Assembly (NCBI RefSeq): GCF_013318015.2
Contig: NZ_CP115841.1
Location: 62,001 to 126,000 of the forward strand
Direction: 5' to 3'
Length of the DNA: 64,000 nucleotides
Source: Agrobacterium tumefaciens
GTDB lineage: Bacteria > Pseudomonadota > Alphaproteobacteria > Rhizobiales > Rhizobiaceae
Positions 27,681 to 36,086 of this stretch are shown piece by piece. The position numbers and the translations under genes are program-made. Each line of letters starts with the position of its first letter. Positions within the stretch are counted from its first letter, which is position 1. Under the pieces are notes generated by a model. The model had not been told where the DNA came from. It did not search any database and saw only the letters and a program-made list of their open reading frames with translations.

Positions 27681-29870
27681 TTGAAAAATTTGCATGAGAT
27701 GTTTTTGGGCCGCCTGGCTTTGGGAACGGCTGCCATTGTTTTGATGGCGCCATTGGTAGGTCACGCACAGCAGACGACCGTCCTGCGTGAGATCACCGTC
27801 GAGGGGCAGGGCGCGGAAAACGCCACTGGTCCGGTCCGGGGGTACGTTGCGAAGAAAAGCGCGACGGGTTCGAAAACTGAGACGGAAACGAAGGACATTC
27901 CCCAGTCCGTATCGGTCGTCGGCCGAAAGGAAATGGATGACCGTGGCGTCGTGACCAAGATCGACGAGGTACTGCGCTACACGCCCGGCGTAACGGCGGA
28001 ACCTTTCGGCACCGACCCGGATACGGACTGGTTTTACATTCGCGGTTTCCAGGCAACCCAGACCGGCGTGTTTCTGGATGGGCTGAACCTGTTCAGCTAC
28101 GGTTTCGGCGGTTTCCAGATGGATGCCTATGGTTTGGAGCGGGTGGAGGTGCTGAAGGGACCGGCTTCGGTGCTCTACGGCGGCGCCAATCCCGGCGGCA
28201 TCGTGCAGATGGTTCGCAAGCGCCCGCAGGATGAGCCAGTCCGCGAAACGGAAATCGGCATCAACAATTTCGGCAATGCTTTCTTCGGTTTTGATCTCGG
28301 CGACAAGATCGATGGTGAGGGCGTGTGGAAATACCGCGTCACTGGCAAGGTCTCGGGCGGCGATAATTACACCGACTACTCCGAGGATCTGCGTGGCTTC
28401 ATCATGCCGCAGATCACCTTCGAGCCGGATGCTCAGACCAGTGCCACGCTCTACGGCTATTTCTCGGCGCTGGATCAGGTCCATGTCGGCAATGGCTTCC
28501 TGCCCTATGTCGGGACTGTGGTTGACGCACCTTTTGGCAAGCTCGACCGCAAGGCCTTTTATGGCGAGCCTGATATCGACAATGGTCGCGTCTACCAGTC
28601 CATGGTGGGTTACGAAGTCAGCCACGAATTCGACAATGGCTGGAAGATCAGCCAAAACGCCCGCTACGGCCACCTCTACAAGCACGAAACCGGACCCTAT
28701 GCGGGCGGCTGGGCCAATACCGACGCCAATGGCCAGCCAATCCTCGATGCCACCACCAATGACTATATGCTGACCCGCTTTGGTTATGACGGCCTGTCGA
28801 AGGTCGACAGTTTCGGCGTCGACAACCGCGTCGAAGGCCAGTTCGATACCGGTGCTGTCAGCCATTCGTTGCTCTTCGGTCTCGATTATAAATACTACAA
28901 GCTGGATCAGGTGCAGGCGTGCTGCGGATCGAATGCGATCGGTGCGCTCAACCCGGTCTATGGTTCGACGCAGGGAACGAATTTCGTCTACGCCAATAAC
29001 GTGGTGACGCAGCAGCAGATCGGCATCTATGCACAGGACCAGCTGCGTTTCGGCGATGGCTGGCTGGTAACGCTGAACGGGCGCTACGATTACGTCGATA
29101 CCGAACTGAACAACAGGCTGCCAGCGGGTGTGTCTCGCCGCTCAAATGACGATGCGCTAAGCGGTCGCGCCGGTCTTGCCTATGAATTCGACAATGGCCT
29201 GACGCCCTATGTCTCGGCGGCCACCTTCTTCAATCCGCTCATCGATACACTTGCGGATGGCAGCTCCGCCGTACCCGAGGAAGGACATCAGTTCGAGGCC
29301 GGTATCAAATACGAGCCGACCTTCTTCGATGGCAGCATCACCGCCTCTGTCTTCAAGCTTGTGAAGGACAACGCCATCGTTTCCTATACCGCCGGCGGCG
29401 TAACGACGAGCGGCCAGTTCGGACAGGTGGAGTCTACCGGCTTTGAGCTGGAGGCGAAGGCCAATCTCACCGACAACTGGAAAACCATCGCCTCCTATTC
29501 CTATACCGATCTCGATATCACCAAGGACGCCAATCCTAACCTGATCGGCAAATCTCCGTGGATCGTGCCTGCTCACACCGCGTCGCTTTGGGTGGATTAC
29601 GCCTTCACCGATGATACGTTTGAAGGCCTCAGTATTGGCGGCGGCGTGCGTTATCAGGGCAAGTCCTGGGCAGATGCGGCAAACACGCTGCGTGTTCCGG
29701 ATGCTGCGGTCTTCGATGCCGCGATCCGCTACGAGAAGAACGACTGGACGGCATCCGTCAACGTCGCGAATGTCTTCGACAAGGAATACGTCAAGAGTTG
29801 CGCCGGCGTCTCGGTTTGCGGCTGGGGTGACAGCCGCACCATCACCTTCAAGCTTTCCAAGAAGTGGTAA
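27681..29870 (+). CDS. TonB-dependent siderophore receptor (ferrichrome/FhuA-FoxA type)
   Basis: 729 residues. The signal peptide ends near GHA-QQ; a TonB-box-like TVLREITVEG follows. The plug domain (about 60-190) has IPQSVSVVGRKEM, FYIRGF and ERVEVLKGPASVLYGGANPGG. The rest is a 22-strand barrel ending in the aromatic FKLSKKW needed for outer-membrane insertion. It imports Fe-siderophore using TonB/ExbBD energy. The exact siderophore is not predictable. Start TTG 27681 has GGGG 6 nt upstream; the in-frame ATG at 27699 lacks a site. The iron box upstream and AraC regulator downstream fit iron control. Confidence 0.92.
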   Translation: MKNLHEMFLGRLALGTAAIVLMAPLVGHAQQTTVLREITVEGQGAENATGPVRGYVAKKSATGSKTETETKDIPQSVSVVGRKEMDDRGVVTKIDEVLRYTPGVTAEPFGTDPDTDWFYIRGFQATQTGVFLDGLNLFSYGFGGFQMDAYGLERVEVLKGPASVLYGGANPGGIVQMVRKRPQDEPVRETEIGINNFGNAFFGFDLGDKIDGEGVWKYRVTGKVSGGDNYTDYSEDLRGFIMPQITFEPDAQTSATLYGYFSALDQVHVGNGFLPYVGTVVDAPFGKLDRKAFYGEPDIDNGRVYQSMVGYEVSHEFDNGWKISQNARYGHLYKHETGPYAGGWANTDANGQPILDATTNDYMLTRFGYDGLSKVDSFGVDNRVEGQFDTGAVSHSLLFGLDYKYYKLDQVQACCGSNAIGALNPVYGSTQGTNFVYANNVVTQQQIGIYAQDQLRFGDGWLVTLNGRYDYVDTELNNRLPAGVSRRSNDDALSGRAGLAYEFDNGLTPYVSAATFFNPLIDTLADGSSAVPEEGHQFEAGIKYEPTFFDGSITASVFKLVKDNAIVSYTAGGVTTSGQFGQVESTGFELEAKANLTDNWKTIASYSYTDLDITKDANPNLIGKSPWIVPAHTASLWVDYAFTDDTFEGLSIGGGVRYQGKSWADAANTLRVPDAAVFDAAIRYEKNDWTASVNVANVFDKEYVKSCAGVSVCGWGDSRTITFKLSKKW

Positions 29871-29902
29871 CGGGTAGCTGGCAGTTGCGGGAAAAATAGT
29901 TT

Positions 29903-29943
29903 GCCCCTATAAACATGAATAATCTTATCATGTTTATAGGGGC
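29903..29943. promoter_or_regulatory. Long perfect palindrome carrying a fourth TGA-N9-TCA box
   Basis: 16-bp perfect arms (29903-29918 with 29928-29943) enclose a 9-nt spacer. The arms end in TGA and begin with TCA, so the centre is an exact TGA-N9-TCA. It lies 32 nt after the receptor stop and 29 bp before the AraC gene. It could be the receptor terminator, an operator for the regulator gene, or both. Confidence 0.6.
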
Positions 29944-29972
29944 GCCTTTGCGCCTTGCGGGATCGAGAGGCC

Positions 29973-30854
29973 ATGGCTTTCCGCGTTCGGATGGAAAATG
30001 AGATCGAGGGCTTTGCCGTTATCGGCGGTCCACGCTCGCGGGTGTGGAACGGCATCGTCGCCGATCTCTGGGACGTGCGTTGCGCATCGAAGGCGGGTGG
30101 CCGCTATGTCGGCAAGGACCCGCGTTTCGTTTTCCTGCTTGATATGGATGGGACGGATGATGGCCGGTTCATGATGAACCGTAGCCGCCGCGACAATTAC
30201 GCGTCATCCGAAGCGAACCGCATTTCCTTCGTACCGGCCGACCTGGATATACATGCGGAACTCAGCAATGTTTCCTTCGTGCGCCATCTCGATCTGCACT
30301 TCGATGCGGGATTGCTGGGGGCGCGGCTGGTGCAGGGGTTCGATCCGCACGGGTTGCTCGATCCGCACCTGATGTTCGAGGATGAGCGCCTGCTGGTGCT
30401 TGCGCGGCTGATCGCCGCCGAATGTGATAATCCAGACCCTTTGCACGATCTATACGGCGAAAGCCTCGTGCTGGCGCTATTGACGGATTTCCTCAAGGTG
30501 AAGCGGGAGCCGGTCAAAAAACGCAGCAAGCTGGCCTCCTGGCAGTTGAGGGCGGCGACCGATTACATTCGCGAACATTGCCTGCGGTCGATAAGGCTGG
30601 AGGAACTGGCAGAACTCACCAACCTGTCGCAATCCCATTTCAGCCACGCCTTCAAGGCGTCGACAGGCGTACCGCCGCATCAGTGGCAGATGCAGGCGCG
30701 TATCGATCGGGTCAAGGACCTGATGATGCGAACCGACATGGCGCTGACCGACATCGCCATCGCAGCCGGGTTTTCGGATCAGGCGCATTTTTCCCGCGTC
30801 TTCCGTAAAATGGTCGGCGTTTCTCCTTCCGTCTGGCAAAAAATCCGCCAATAG
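29973..30854 (+). CDS. AraC-family transcriptional regulator
   Basis: 293 residues. The last ~100 residues form two helix-turn-helix units: IRLEELAELTNLSQSHFSHAFKASTG and DMALTDIAIAAGFSDQAHFSRVFRKMVG, the classic AraC signature. The N-terminal ~190 residues are a ligand or sensor domain without recognised motifs. Directly after the TonB receptor and preceded by an iron-box palindrome, it is probably the local siderophore-responsive activator of the receptor gene. That is an inference from position. ATG 29973 is chosen over TTG 29955. Confidence 0.88.
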   Translation: MAFRVRMENEIEGFAVIGGPRSRVWNGIVADLWDVRCASKAGGRYVGKDPRFVFLLDMDGTDDGRFMMNRSRRDNYASSEANRISFVPADLDIHAELSNVSFVRHLDLHFDAGLLGARLVQGFDPHGLLDPHLMFEDERLLVLARLIAAECDNPDPLHDLYGESLVLALLTDFLKVKREPVKKRSKLASWQLRAATDYIREHCLRSIRLEELAELTNLSQSHFSHAFKASTGVPPHQWQMQARIDRVKDLMMRTDMALTDIAIAAGFSDQAHFSRVFRKMVGVSPSVWQKIRQ

Positions 30855-30909
30855 GGCTTTTCCGCGCCTCCTGATCCGCGTCTTCAGTCCGCAGCGCGCG
30901 AAAAGCTTC

Positions 30910-30934
30910 GGAACGAATTTCCGGTGAAGGGGTT
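30910..30934 (+). promoter_or_regulatory. EcfG/RpoE2-type stress promoter candidate for the PRC-barrel gene
   Basis: GGAAC (30910-30914), 18 nt, then TT (30933-30934) fits the alphaproteobacterial general-stress consensus GGAAC-N18/19-TT. It is 46 bp before the PRC-barrel start. Confidence 0.5.
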
Positions 30935-30980
30935 TACCAGGCGTAATAATCACGAGGAAAAACCAAGGAGGAAAGACGTT

Positions 30981-31373
30981 ATGTTGCATCAAGAACCACG
31001 TGCCGGGCAGGACCCTTACGTCAAGGATACACCGAGCCTAATCGCCAGCGACAAGGTTGAGGGCACGCGCGTCTATGGCGCCGATGGCAAGCATATCGGC
31101 TCGATCCAGCGGATCATTCTGGAAAAACGCGGCGGCCGTGTCGCTTATGCGGTTTTGAGCTTCGGTGGCTTTTTCGGAATCGGCGACGACTATTATCCGC
31201 TGCCGTGGGAAAAGCTCCATTACGACGAAGAGCTTGATGGCTATCGCATCGATCTTACCAAAGAGCAGATCGAAAATGCGCCTCACTTCGCCAACCTGGA
31301 CGATGACGACCTGCTGCATGCGCGAGACCGCAAGGTTTACGACTACTACGGCGTCGCACCTTACTGGATGTAG
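30981..31373 (+). CDS. PRC-barrel domain protein
   Basis: 130 residues. The PRC barrel runs from about 18 to 90 (ASDKVEGTRVYGADGKHIGSIQRIILEKRGG...VSFGGFFGIGDDYYPLPWEKL-type strands). Its C-terminus is acidic and Tyr-rich (YDYYGVAPYWM). Rhizobial relatives are small cytoplasmic proteins often induced by general stress; the molecular role is unknown. AAGGAGG precedes ATG 30981, and a GGAAC-N18-TT promoter lies upstream. It converges with the DUF982 gene on a shared terminator. Confidence 0.88.
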   Translation: MLHQEPRAGQDPYVKDTPSLIASDKVEGTRVYGADGKHIGSIQRIILEKRGGRVAYAVLSFGGFFGIGDDYYPLPWEKLHYDEELDGYRIDLTKEQIENAPHFANLDDDDLLHARDRKVYDYYGVAPYWM

Positions 31374-31398
31374 ATCGAACGAAATATAGCAAGCATGA

Positions 31399-31424
31399 AA
31401 ATGGCCCCTCTCGAGGGGCCATTT
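31399..31424. terminator. Bidirectional terminator between PRC-barrel and DUF982 genes
   Basis: 11-bp perfect arms AAATGGCCCCT and AGGGGCCATTT around CTCG. The symmetric A/T ends suit the two convergent genes. Confidence 0.8.
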
Positions 31425-31439
31425 GTCGTCTGAATATGG

Positions 31440-31682
31440 TCAGTGCGGATTTTTCTGCATCTCGGAAACCGCATCGGTAAAGCACTTGCGCGCTTCCTCC
31501 GGCGATTTGCGTCCATCAAGCGCAGCGCGGCAGGCGCTTCTGGCTCTCACGAAACTCAATCCGCGAATTTTGGGCCAGCCTTCCGTCAATAACATCAGTG
31601 CCTCGAACGGGCCGGCGATAACGCTTTTGCCCTTCGCCTCGAGATTGACCTCGACAGGCTCTGTCCATCTCTCGTTCTTCAT
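31440..31682 (-). CDS. DUF982 family protein
   Basis: 80 residues. The pattern W-x-x-PV near the start, GPFEALMLLTEGWP, a mid Cys/Ala block (ARSACRAALDGR) and ARKCFTDAVSEM match DUF982, a family common in Rhizobiales and without known function. GGAGG lies 7 nt before ATG 31682. The longer in-frame extension to 31739 adds a Cys-rich stretch with no support. Likely part of the nearby stress-gene group. Confidence 0.8.
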   Translation of the reverse strand: MKNERWTEPVEVNLEAKGKSVIAGPFEALMLLTEGWPKIRGLSFVRARSACRAALDGRKSPEEARKCFTDAVSEMQKNPH

Positions 31683-31801
31683 CGTGCACCTCCCAGAGCA
31701 ACGCGATCCCGAAATACACCCGACAGCAAAGCAACCCATGAACGCAGCCGTGTGTTACCGCTGATTAGAATAAGCGCAAGCGATCGAATTGACAACGGTG
31801 A

Positions 31802-31876
31802 TCAACGAAAGCCGAAAAACGACAGAATCGCCAGAACGATGACGACGAGGCCCACGATGTAGATGATCTGGTTCAT
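31802..31876 (-). CDS. 24-residue single-helix membrane peptide
   Basis: A 25-codon frame with ATG 31876 and stop 31802-31804, preceded on the minus strand by AAGGAG 7 nt upstream. The peptide starts MNQIIYIVGLVV, is almost wholly hydrophobic through residue 19 and ends FFGFR, giving one membrane helix with a basic end. A strong GGAAC-N18-TT promoter lies 31 bp upstream of the start. Very short peptides of this kind occur in rhizobial genomes; function unknown. The fit of promoter, ribosome site and composition is the basis for calling it a gene. Confidence 0.6.
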   Translation of the reverse strand: MNQIIYIVGLVVIVLAILSFFGFR

Positions 31877-31906
31877 GATTTTCTCCTTAGCTGGTGTCAT
31901 CACCAT

Positions 31907-31931
31907 AACGTGAGGGAGAAGATGAGGTTCC
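31907..31931 (-). promoter_or_regulatory. EcfG/RpoE2-type stress promoter for the small membrane peptide
   Basis: On the minus strand GGAAC (31931-31927), 18 nt, TT (31908-31907); the -10 side reads CGTT, the full consensus form. Confidence 0.6.
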
Positions 31932-32009
31932 AGTCGGTATTGCGAATTTAATCACGTACTAAAATATTGTGCGCATCTGATGGTTGTCCCGTCATATGCC
32001 GCGCAAATT

Positions 32010-32168
32010 TCATTTGCGCAGGATCACCCAGATCGCGTGAATGATGCCGGGAATGTAACCGCAAAGCGTGAGCAGGATATTCAACCAGAAATGCAGGCCG
32101 AGTCCGACTTGGAGAAACACGCCAACCGGCGGAAGAATGATGGCGATGAGAATACGAATGACATCCAC
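32010..32168 (-). CDS. Pmp3/YqaE family small membrane protein
   Basis: 52 residues from GTG 32168, the usual Pmp3/YqaE length. The signature is complete: VDVIRILIAIILPPVGVFLQ then LNILLTLCGYIPGIIHAIWVI, two membrane helices with the Pro-Pro bend. The family is linked to salt, cold and membrane-potential stress in yeast, plants and bacteria. The frame continues to a TTG at 32207, adding 13 polar residues; this longer form is possible but has no clear ribosome site. It lies in the same small stress cluster as its neighbours. Confidence 0.88.
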   Translation of the reverse strand: MDVIRILIAIILPPVGVFLQVGLGLHFWLNILLTLCGYIPGIIHAIWVILRK

Positions 32169-32335
32169 GGTGGCAAGCTTTCCATTTGATTGCGACTTGC
32201 TGCTCAACGTGCGGAGGCCTGTTTGGTTTCAAAGGTTTTATGATTGCAGCAGCAGCGCCAAATGACGATTTCCGCCAGTGGACAACGCCGCGCCAAAGGC
32301 AACTAAGTCTCGGAAATGAATTTTTTAGGAAGAAA

Positions 32336-32411
32336 TGGTGCCGCTTACGTGACTCGAACACGTGACCCCGTCATTACGAATGACGTGCTCTACCAACTGA
32401 GCTAAAGCGGC
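32336..32411 (-). tRNA. tRNA-Thr (CGT)
   Basis: A 76-nt cloverleaf on the minus strand. Acceptor GCCGCTT pairs with AAGCGGC, the D-arm is TAGCTCAGTTGGTAGAGC, anticodon CGT is at 32378-32376 within CGTCATTCGTAATGACG, the T-loop is GTTCGAGTC, discriminator A, CCA encoded. Confidence 0.97.
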
Positions 32412-32548
32412 CCGATTGTGACCCGTTTGTTACGGATCAGCTTCATGGCGGGCTGATACAGGCAATGCTGACGGATTTCAAGCCTTGAATGCGCGGGTTT
32501 CGAAAAATCCGAAAAAAAGCTTTGCCTGCCCGTTGTTTATAGGTGGCC

Positions 32549-33511
32549 TCAGCCTCTCGCGCAGATGCGCTGTCTGGCTGCCTCATACTCGCGTACCAGC
32601 CGATCGACGAGGTCAGCCACCGGCTCCACCACCTTGACCGCTCCGATGCCTTGTCCGGCGCCCCAGATATCCTTCCAGGCCTTTGCGCCGCCGGTGGCGG
32701 TTTCAAAGTCCATCTTGGAAGGGTCCGCTTCCGGCAGGTTGTCGGGGTCCATGCCTGAGGCGACGATCGAGCTTTTCAGGTAGTTGCCGTGTACGCCCGT
32801 GAAATAGTTCGAATAAACGATGTCTTTGGCCTGTGCCTCCACGATCGCCTGCTTGTAAGCGTCGGAGGCCCGGGCTTCCTGCGTCGCGATGAAGGGGGAG
32901 CCTATATAGGCCATATCCGCGCCCATGGCCTGTGCCGCAAGGATGGAGCCGCCATTGGCGATGGCGCCGGCCAGCAGCAGGGGACCATCGAACCATTCGC
33001 GGATTTCCTGAACCAGGGCGAAGGGTGAAAGCGTGCCCGCATGTCCGCCGGCACCCGTTGCCACTGCAATCAGCCCGTCCGCGCCCTTGCGGATGGCGGA
33101 GCGGGCGTGGCGATCGTTGATGACATCATGCAGCACGATACCGCCATAGGAATGCACGGCCGCATTGACCTCCGGTACTGCACCGAGCGAGGAAATCACC
33201 ACCGGCACCTTGTATTTGACGCAGAGGCCGAGATCGTGTTCCAGCCGCCGGTTGGACATATGTACGATCTGGTTGACGGCGAAAGGAGCGGCCGGGCGCT
33301 CGGGGTTGGCCTTGTTGTGGGCGGCCAGCTCCTCGGTGATCATTGCCAGCCATTCGTCCAGCTGGCTTTCGGGCCGCGCATTCAGCGCCGGGAAAGCGCC
33401 GATGACACCCGCCTTGCATTGCGCCAGCGTCAATTGCGGATGCGAAATAATGAATAGCGGTGACGCTATGACCGGAAGACGCAGATTGTCTTTCAGCACG
33501 GACGGCAGCAT
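32549..33511 (-). CDS. Nitronate monooxygenase / 2-nitropropane dioxygenase-like flavoprotein
   Basis: 320 residues, TIM-barrel FMN enzyme. Motifs: LPVIASPLFIIS at the N-terminus, GADGLIAVATGAGGHAG (FMN phosphate region), LLLAGAIANGGSILAAQAMGADMAYIGSPF. The family oxidises alkyl nitronates; many members have other roles, such as enoyl reductase-like FabK, so the substrate is open. GGAGGAG precedes ATG 33511. The ACGT-type operator upstream resembles the one near fadD, which would put both genes under an acyl-CoA-catabolism regulator. This is an inference. Confidence 0.85.
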   Translation of the reverse strand: MLPSVLKDNLRLPVIASPLFIISHPQLTLAQCKAGVIGAFPALNARPESQLDEWLAMITEELAAHNKANPERPAAPFAVNQIVHMSNRRLEHDLGLCVKYKVPVVISSLGAVPEVNAAVHSYGGIVLHDVINDRHARSAIRKGADGLIAVATGAGGHAGTLSPFALVQEIREWFDGPLLLAGAIANGGSILAAQAMGADMAYIGSPFIATQEARASDAYKQAIVEAQAKDIVYSNYFTGVHGNYLKSSIVASGMDPDNLPEADPSKMDFETATGGAKAWKDIWGAGQGIGAVKVVEPVADLVDRLVREYEAARQRICARG

Positions 33512-33526
33512 GTCTCCTCCCACGAA

Positions 33527-33546
33527 TTACGTTTACGCGCACGTAA
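33527..33546. promoter_or_regulatory. TTACGT-N8-ACGTAA inverted repeat, LiuR-type operator candidate
   Basis: TTACGT (33527-33532) and ACGTAA (33541-33546) flank an internal TTACG. It starts 15 bp before the nitronate-monooxygenase-like gene and shares ACGTTTACG with the site near fadD. Confidence 0.45.
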
Positions 33547-33766
33547 GTCAATATCGTGTTCGGCAGCGGATTGAAAGCGAAAACAGCGTCGCACTGGCCC
33601 GGCAGACCTGCGCTCGCAGCGCCACAATGGATCGATTTTCCCCAAGGCAATCCGGTCTTTATCGCAAACGATGCTTGCGGAGGCGCGGCATAGCCGTTAC
33701 CGAATCTTAAACCAATGGCGCACTGCCACATATTTTTTGCGAAGAGCAGTAGAATAAGGATCGGTC

Positions 33767-34912
33767 GTGAGCGGACTGGAAACGGCAATCAGAAATGCTC
33801 TGGAAAAATCGGACAGATCGAACGCCGAAGTTCGTGCACGAATTTACCAATCGTCCCGTCAGGCACTGGAAGCGGGCCTGCGCAAGCAGGGCATAGACGA
33901 CCCGCAGATTGTGGGCCAGCAGCGCCAGCGGCTCGAAAGCCTGATCCATGTTATAGAGAATGAAGAGCGGAATCGTCTTCTGGACAGGGTGGAGCAGCAG
34001 TTGCGGCCGCCTGTGCCGGAAAGTGCGGCGCATGACGGCCCCTCGGTCGATCCCGTCTCACAATCGCAGCATCACGGCGATATGGCCGTCGAGCCGGAAT
34101 TGCGTGGCGAAACGCGCGATGTGCGGCCGGGCGCCGCTGCCGCTCCGGAACCTCTGAGTGCTGGACGTCGTAATGGAAAACCGCCAAGAAGAGGCTCCAG
34201 CGCAGGTGACGCCTCGCTCGCGTTTCGTCCGGAAGGTGCCGTTGGCCGCCGCAAGCGTCGCGGACTTTTCGCCCGGCTTTTCATGCTCGTATCGCTCTTG
34301 GCCTTTGTCGGTTTCGGCGCCTGGTGGGTCTATTCCTCCGGCCTGCTGCTCACGCCGGAGCAGCGCGATACCAGCGTGCCCAATCCGCCGGCACAAGTCC
34401 AGGCGGAGGACTTCAACGGTACTGAGCCCGCGCCGAGCCTTTCCGCCGGCCGCGGTTTTTCCGACGACTGGGTGGAAGTATTTAATGCGGAGCGCGGCAG
34501 TTCCGGAGTTTCGGCAGGCCCCCGCGCCAATGTCGAGAACATTGCCACACCCGCCGGCAAGGCGATACGGGTGACGTCGAGAAGCGTCTCTCAGGACGGC
34601 GCAATCAGCGTCGAGGTTCCGGTGGAAGTGATGCGCGACATGGCGGGTAAATCCTCGACCATCTCGATCACGCTGCAATCCTCCAGCGATCGGCAAACGC
34701 AGGTTTCCGTAGCATGCGATTTCGCCACGTTGGGCGATTGCTCCCGTCACCGTTTCACGGCCACGGCCGAGCGTGCGGATATGCTGCTGAACACGACGTT
34801 CGAGCGTTCGCTTGCCCCGAATGCGCCCGGCAAGATCTTCATCAACAGCGATATCGATGGCAATGCCCGCCCGGTGAACCTGTACTCCGTGCGCATTTTG
34901 CCGGGTCAGTAA
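33767..34912 (+). CDS. Single-pass membrane protein of unknown function
   Basis: 381 residues, not recognised. The N-terminal ~75 residues are charged and helical (AIRNALEKSDRSNAEVRARIYQ...), probably a coiled coil. Residues ~76-165 are polar and low in complexity, ending in basic RRKRRGLFARL. One helix follows (about 170-190), then a periplasmic part. The last ~150 residues look like a beta-rich domain with two Cys (VACDFATLGDCSRH). The topology suggests a cytoplasmic helical head, one membrane pass and an envelope domain. Start GTG 33767, with AAGGAT upstream. It stands alone before convergent ppk2. Confidence 0.75.
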   Translation: MSGLETAIRNALEKSDRSNAEVRARIYQSSRQALEAGLRKQGIDDPQIVGQQRQRLESLIHVIENEERNRLLDRVEQQLRPPVPESAAHDGPSVDPVSQSQHHGDMAVEPELRGETRDVRPGAAAAPEPLSAGRRNGKPPRRGSSAGDASLAFRPEGAVGRRKRRGLFARLFMLVSLLAFVGFGAWWVYSSGLLLTPEQRDTSVPNPPAQVQAEDFNGTEPAPSLSAGRGFSDDWVEVFNAERGSSGVSAGPRANVENIATPAGKAIRVTSRSVSQDGAISVEVPVEVMRDMAGKSSTISITLQSSSDRQTQVSVACDFATLGDCSRHRFTATAERADMLLNTTFERSLAPNAPGKIFINSDIDGNARPVNLYSVRILPGQ

Positions 34913-34973
34913 GAATCCAGCAAGAAGAGGGAACAAGCGCCGCAGCCGGGGCGCTTGTTGACGTCTCCCAGTC

Positions 34974-35855
34974 TTATTTCAGAAAACCCGGTCCTGATCC
35001 CAGGATCTTGTCGTCGATTTCGCCAATCGCCTTTTTGTCCTTGCCGTCGTAGTCAAGCGTATTGAGGATGTGGCGAATGAGGTTCACCCTCGCACGGCGT
35101 TTGTCGTTGGCGCGCACCACCGTCCAAGGGGCGACATCGGTGTGGGTCTTTTCCAGCATCTCGTCGCGCTTTTGTGTGTAGTCGTCCCACTTCGTCAGCG
35201 CGGCGATATCCATGTCGGAAAGCTTCCAGCATTTCAGCGGGCTGTGGCGACGGTCATGGAAGCGCTCGATCTGCGTTTCGCGGCCGATATCAAGCCAGAA
35301 CTTGAACAGATGAACACCCTCATGGACCAGCATCTTTTCGAGGCGTGGTGTTTCCTTGAGAAAGCGCTTGTGCTCTTCCGGGGTGCAGAAGCCCATGACA
35401 GGCTCCACCCCGGCGCGGTTATACCAGGAACGGTCGAAGAGGACGAATTCTCCAGCCGTCGGGAAATGCGAGATATAGCGCTGGAAATACCATTGGCCAC
35501 GCTCGGTCTCGGTTGGTTTGGTCAGCGCCACGACACGGGCATAGCGGGGGTTGAGGTAAGCGTGGGCCGCAAAGATCGCGCCGCCCTTTCCGGCGGCATC
35601 GCGTCCTTCGAAGACTGCCATCACTCGTTTGCCGGTGGCCTGCAGCCAGAACTGCACCTTGACCAGCTCTACCTGCAGGGCCTCGAGGGTGGCGTCGTAT
35701 TCCTCCCGCTTCATCTTTTTGTCGTAAGGAAAATCTCCGGCGGAAAGCTTTTTTTCCTCCACCCAGTCGGGAAGAACCGGATCGTCGATGTCGAAGCTGC
35801 GCAGCTTGCCGCCAATGGTGATCTCCACCGATCGCTTCTTCGTTTCTTCGCCCAT
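34974..35855 (-). CDS. ppk2: Polyphosphate kinase 2
   Basis: 293 residues, one PPK2 domain. Walker [10 protein letters not shown] (84-92), Walker B-like [21 protein letters not shown] and the lid region with [19 protein letters not shown] are intact. PPK2 moves phosphate between polyphosphate and nucleotides (GDP/ADP to GTP/ATP, or the reverse) in the cytoplasm. GGAGG precedes ATG 35855. Its place upstream of phoR-pst suggests a shared phosphate role, but no Pho box was found in its own promoter region. Confidence 0.93.
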   Translation of the reverse strand: MGEETKKRSVEITIGGKLRSFDIDDPVLPDWVEEKKLSAGDFPYDKKMKREEYDATLEALQVELVKVQFWLQATGKRVMAVFEGRDAAGKGGAIFAAHAYLNPRYARVVALTKPTETERGQWYFQRYISHFPTAGEFVLFDRSWYNRAGVEPVMGFCTPEEHKRFLKETPRLEKMLVHEGVHLFKFWLDIGRETQIERFHDRRHSPLKCWKLSDMDIAALTKWDDYTQKRDEMLEKTHTDVAPWTVVRANDKRRARVNLIRHILNTLDYDGKDKKAIGEIDDKILGSGPGFLK

Positions 35856-36086
35856 GCTTTCCTCCTGATGTTGTTGTGTAAAGGCAACTCGCTGCCAATG
35901 AGTTCATATCCACCCGCATAATTCAAGTGAAAGAGGATTGGTTAGCCGGAGTGCTACCGCAGTGACGATTGCGGCGCAGATTTTGCGCATATACGCTGTG
36001 GAAAATACGCGATGATGAATCTCTGTCATGAAGCTGGCCTATGAGACTCCGATGCGCTGTCAAGTGAAAGTGGAAAGTGTGCTGAA

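Noticed and set aside
29903..29943. Reading the palindrome only as a transcription terminator.
   Set aside because: There is no clean T-run after it and it contains an exact iron box, so an operator role is kept as an equal possibility.
36023..36040. Second Pho box before phoR.
   Set aside because: CTGTCAT is good but the next half site reads CTGGCCT, too far from consensus to call.
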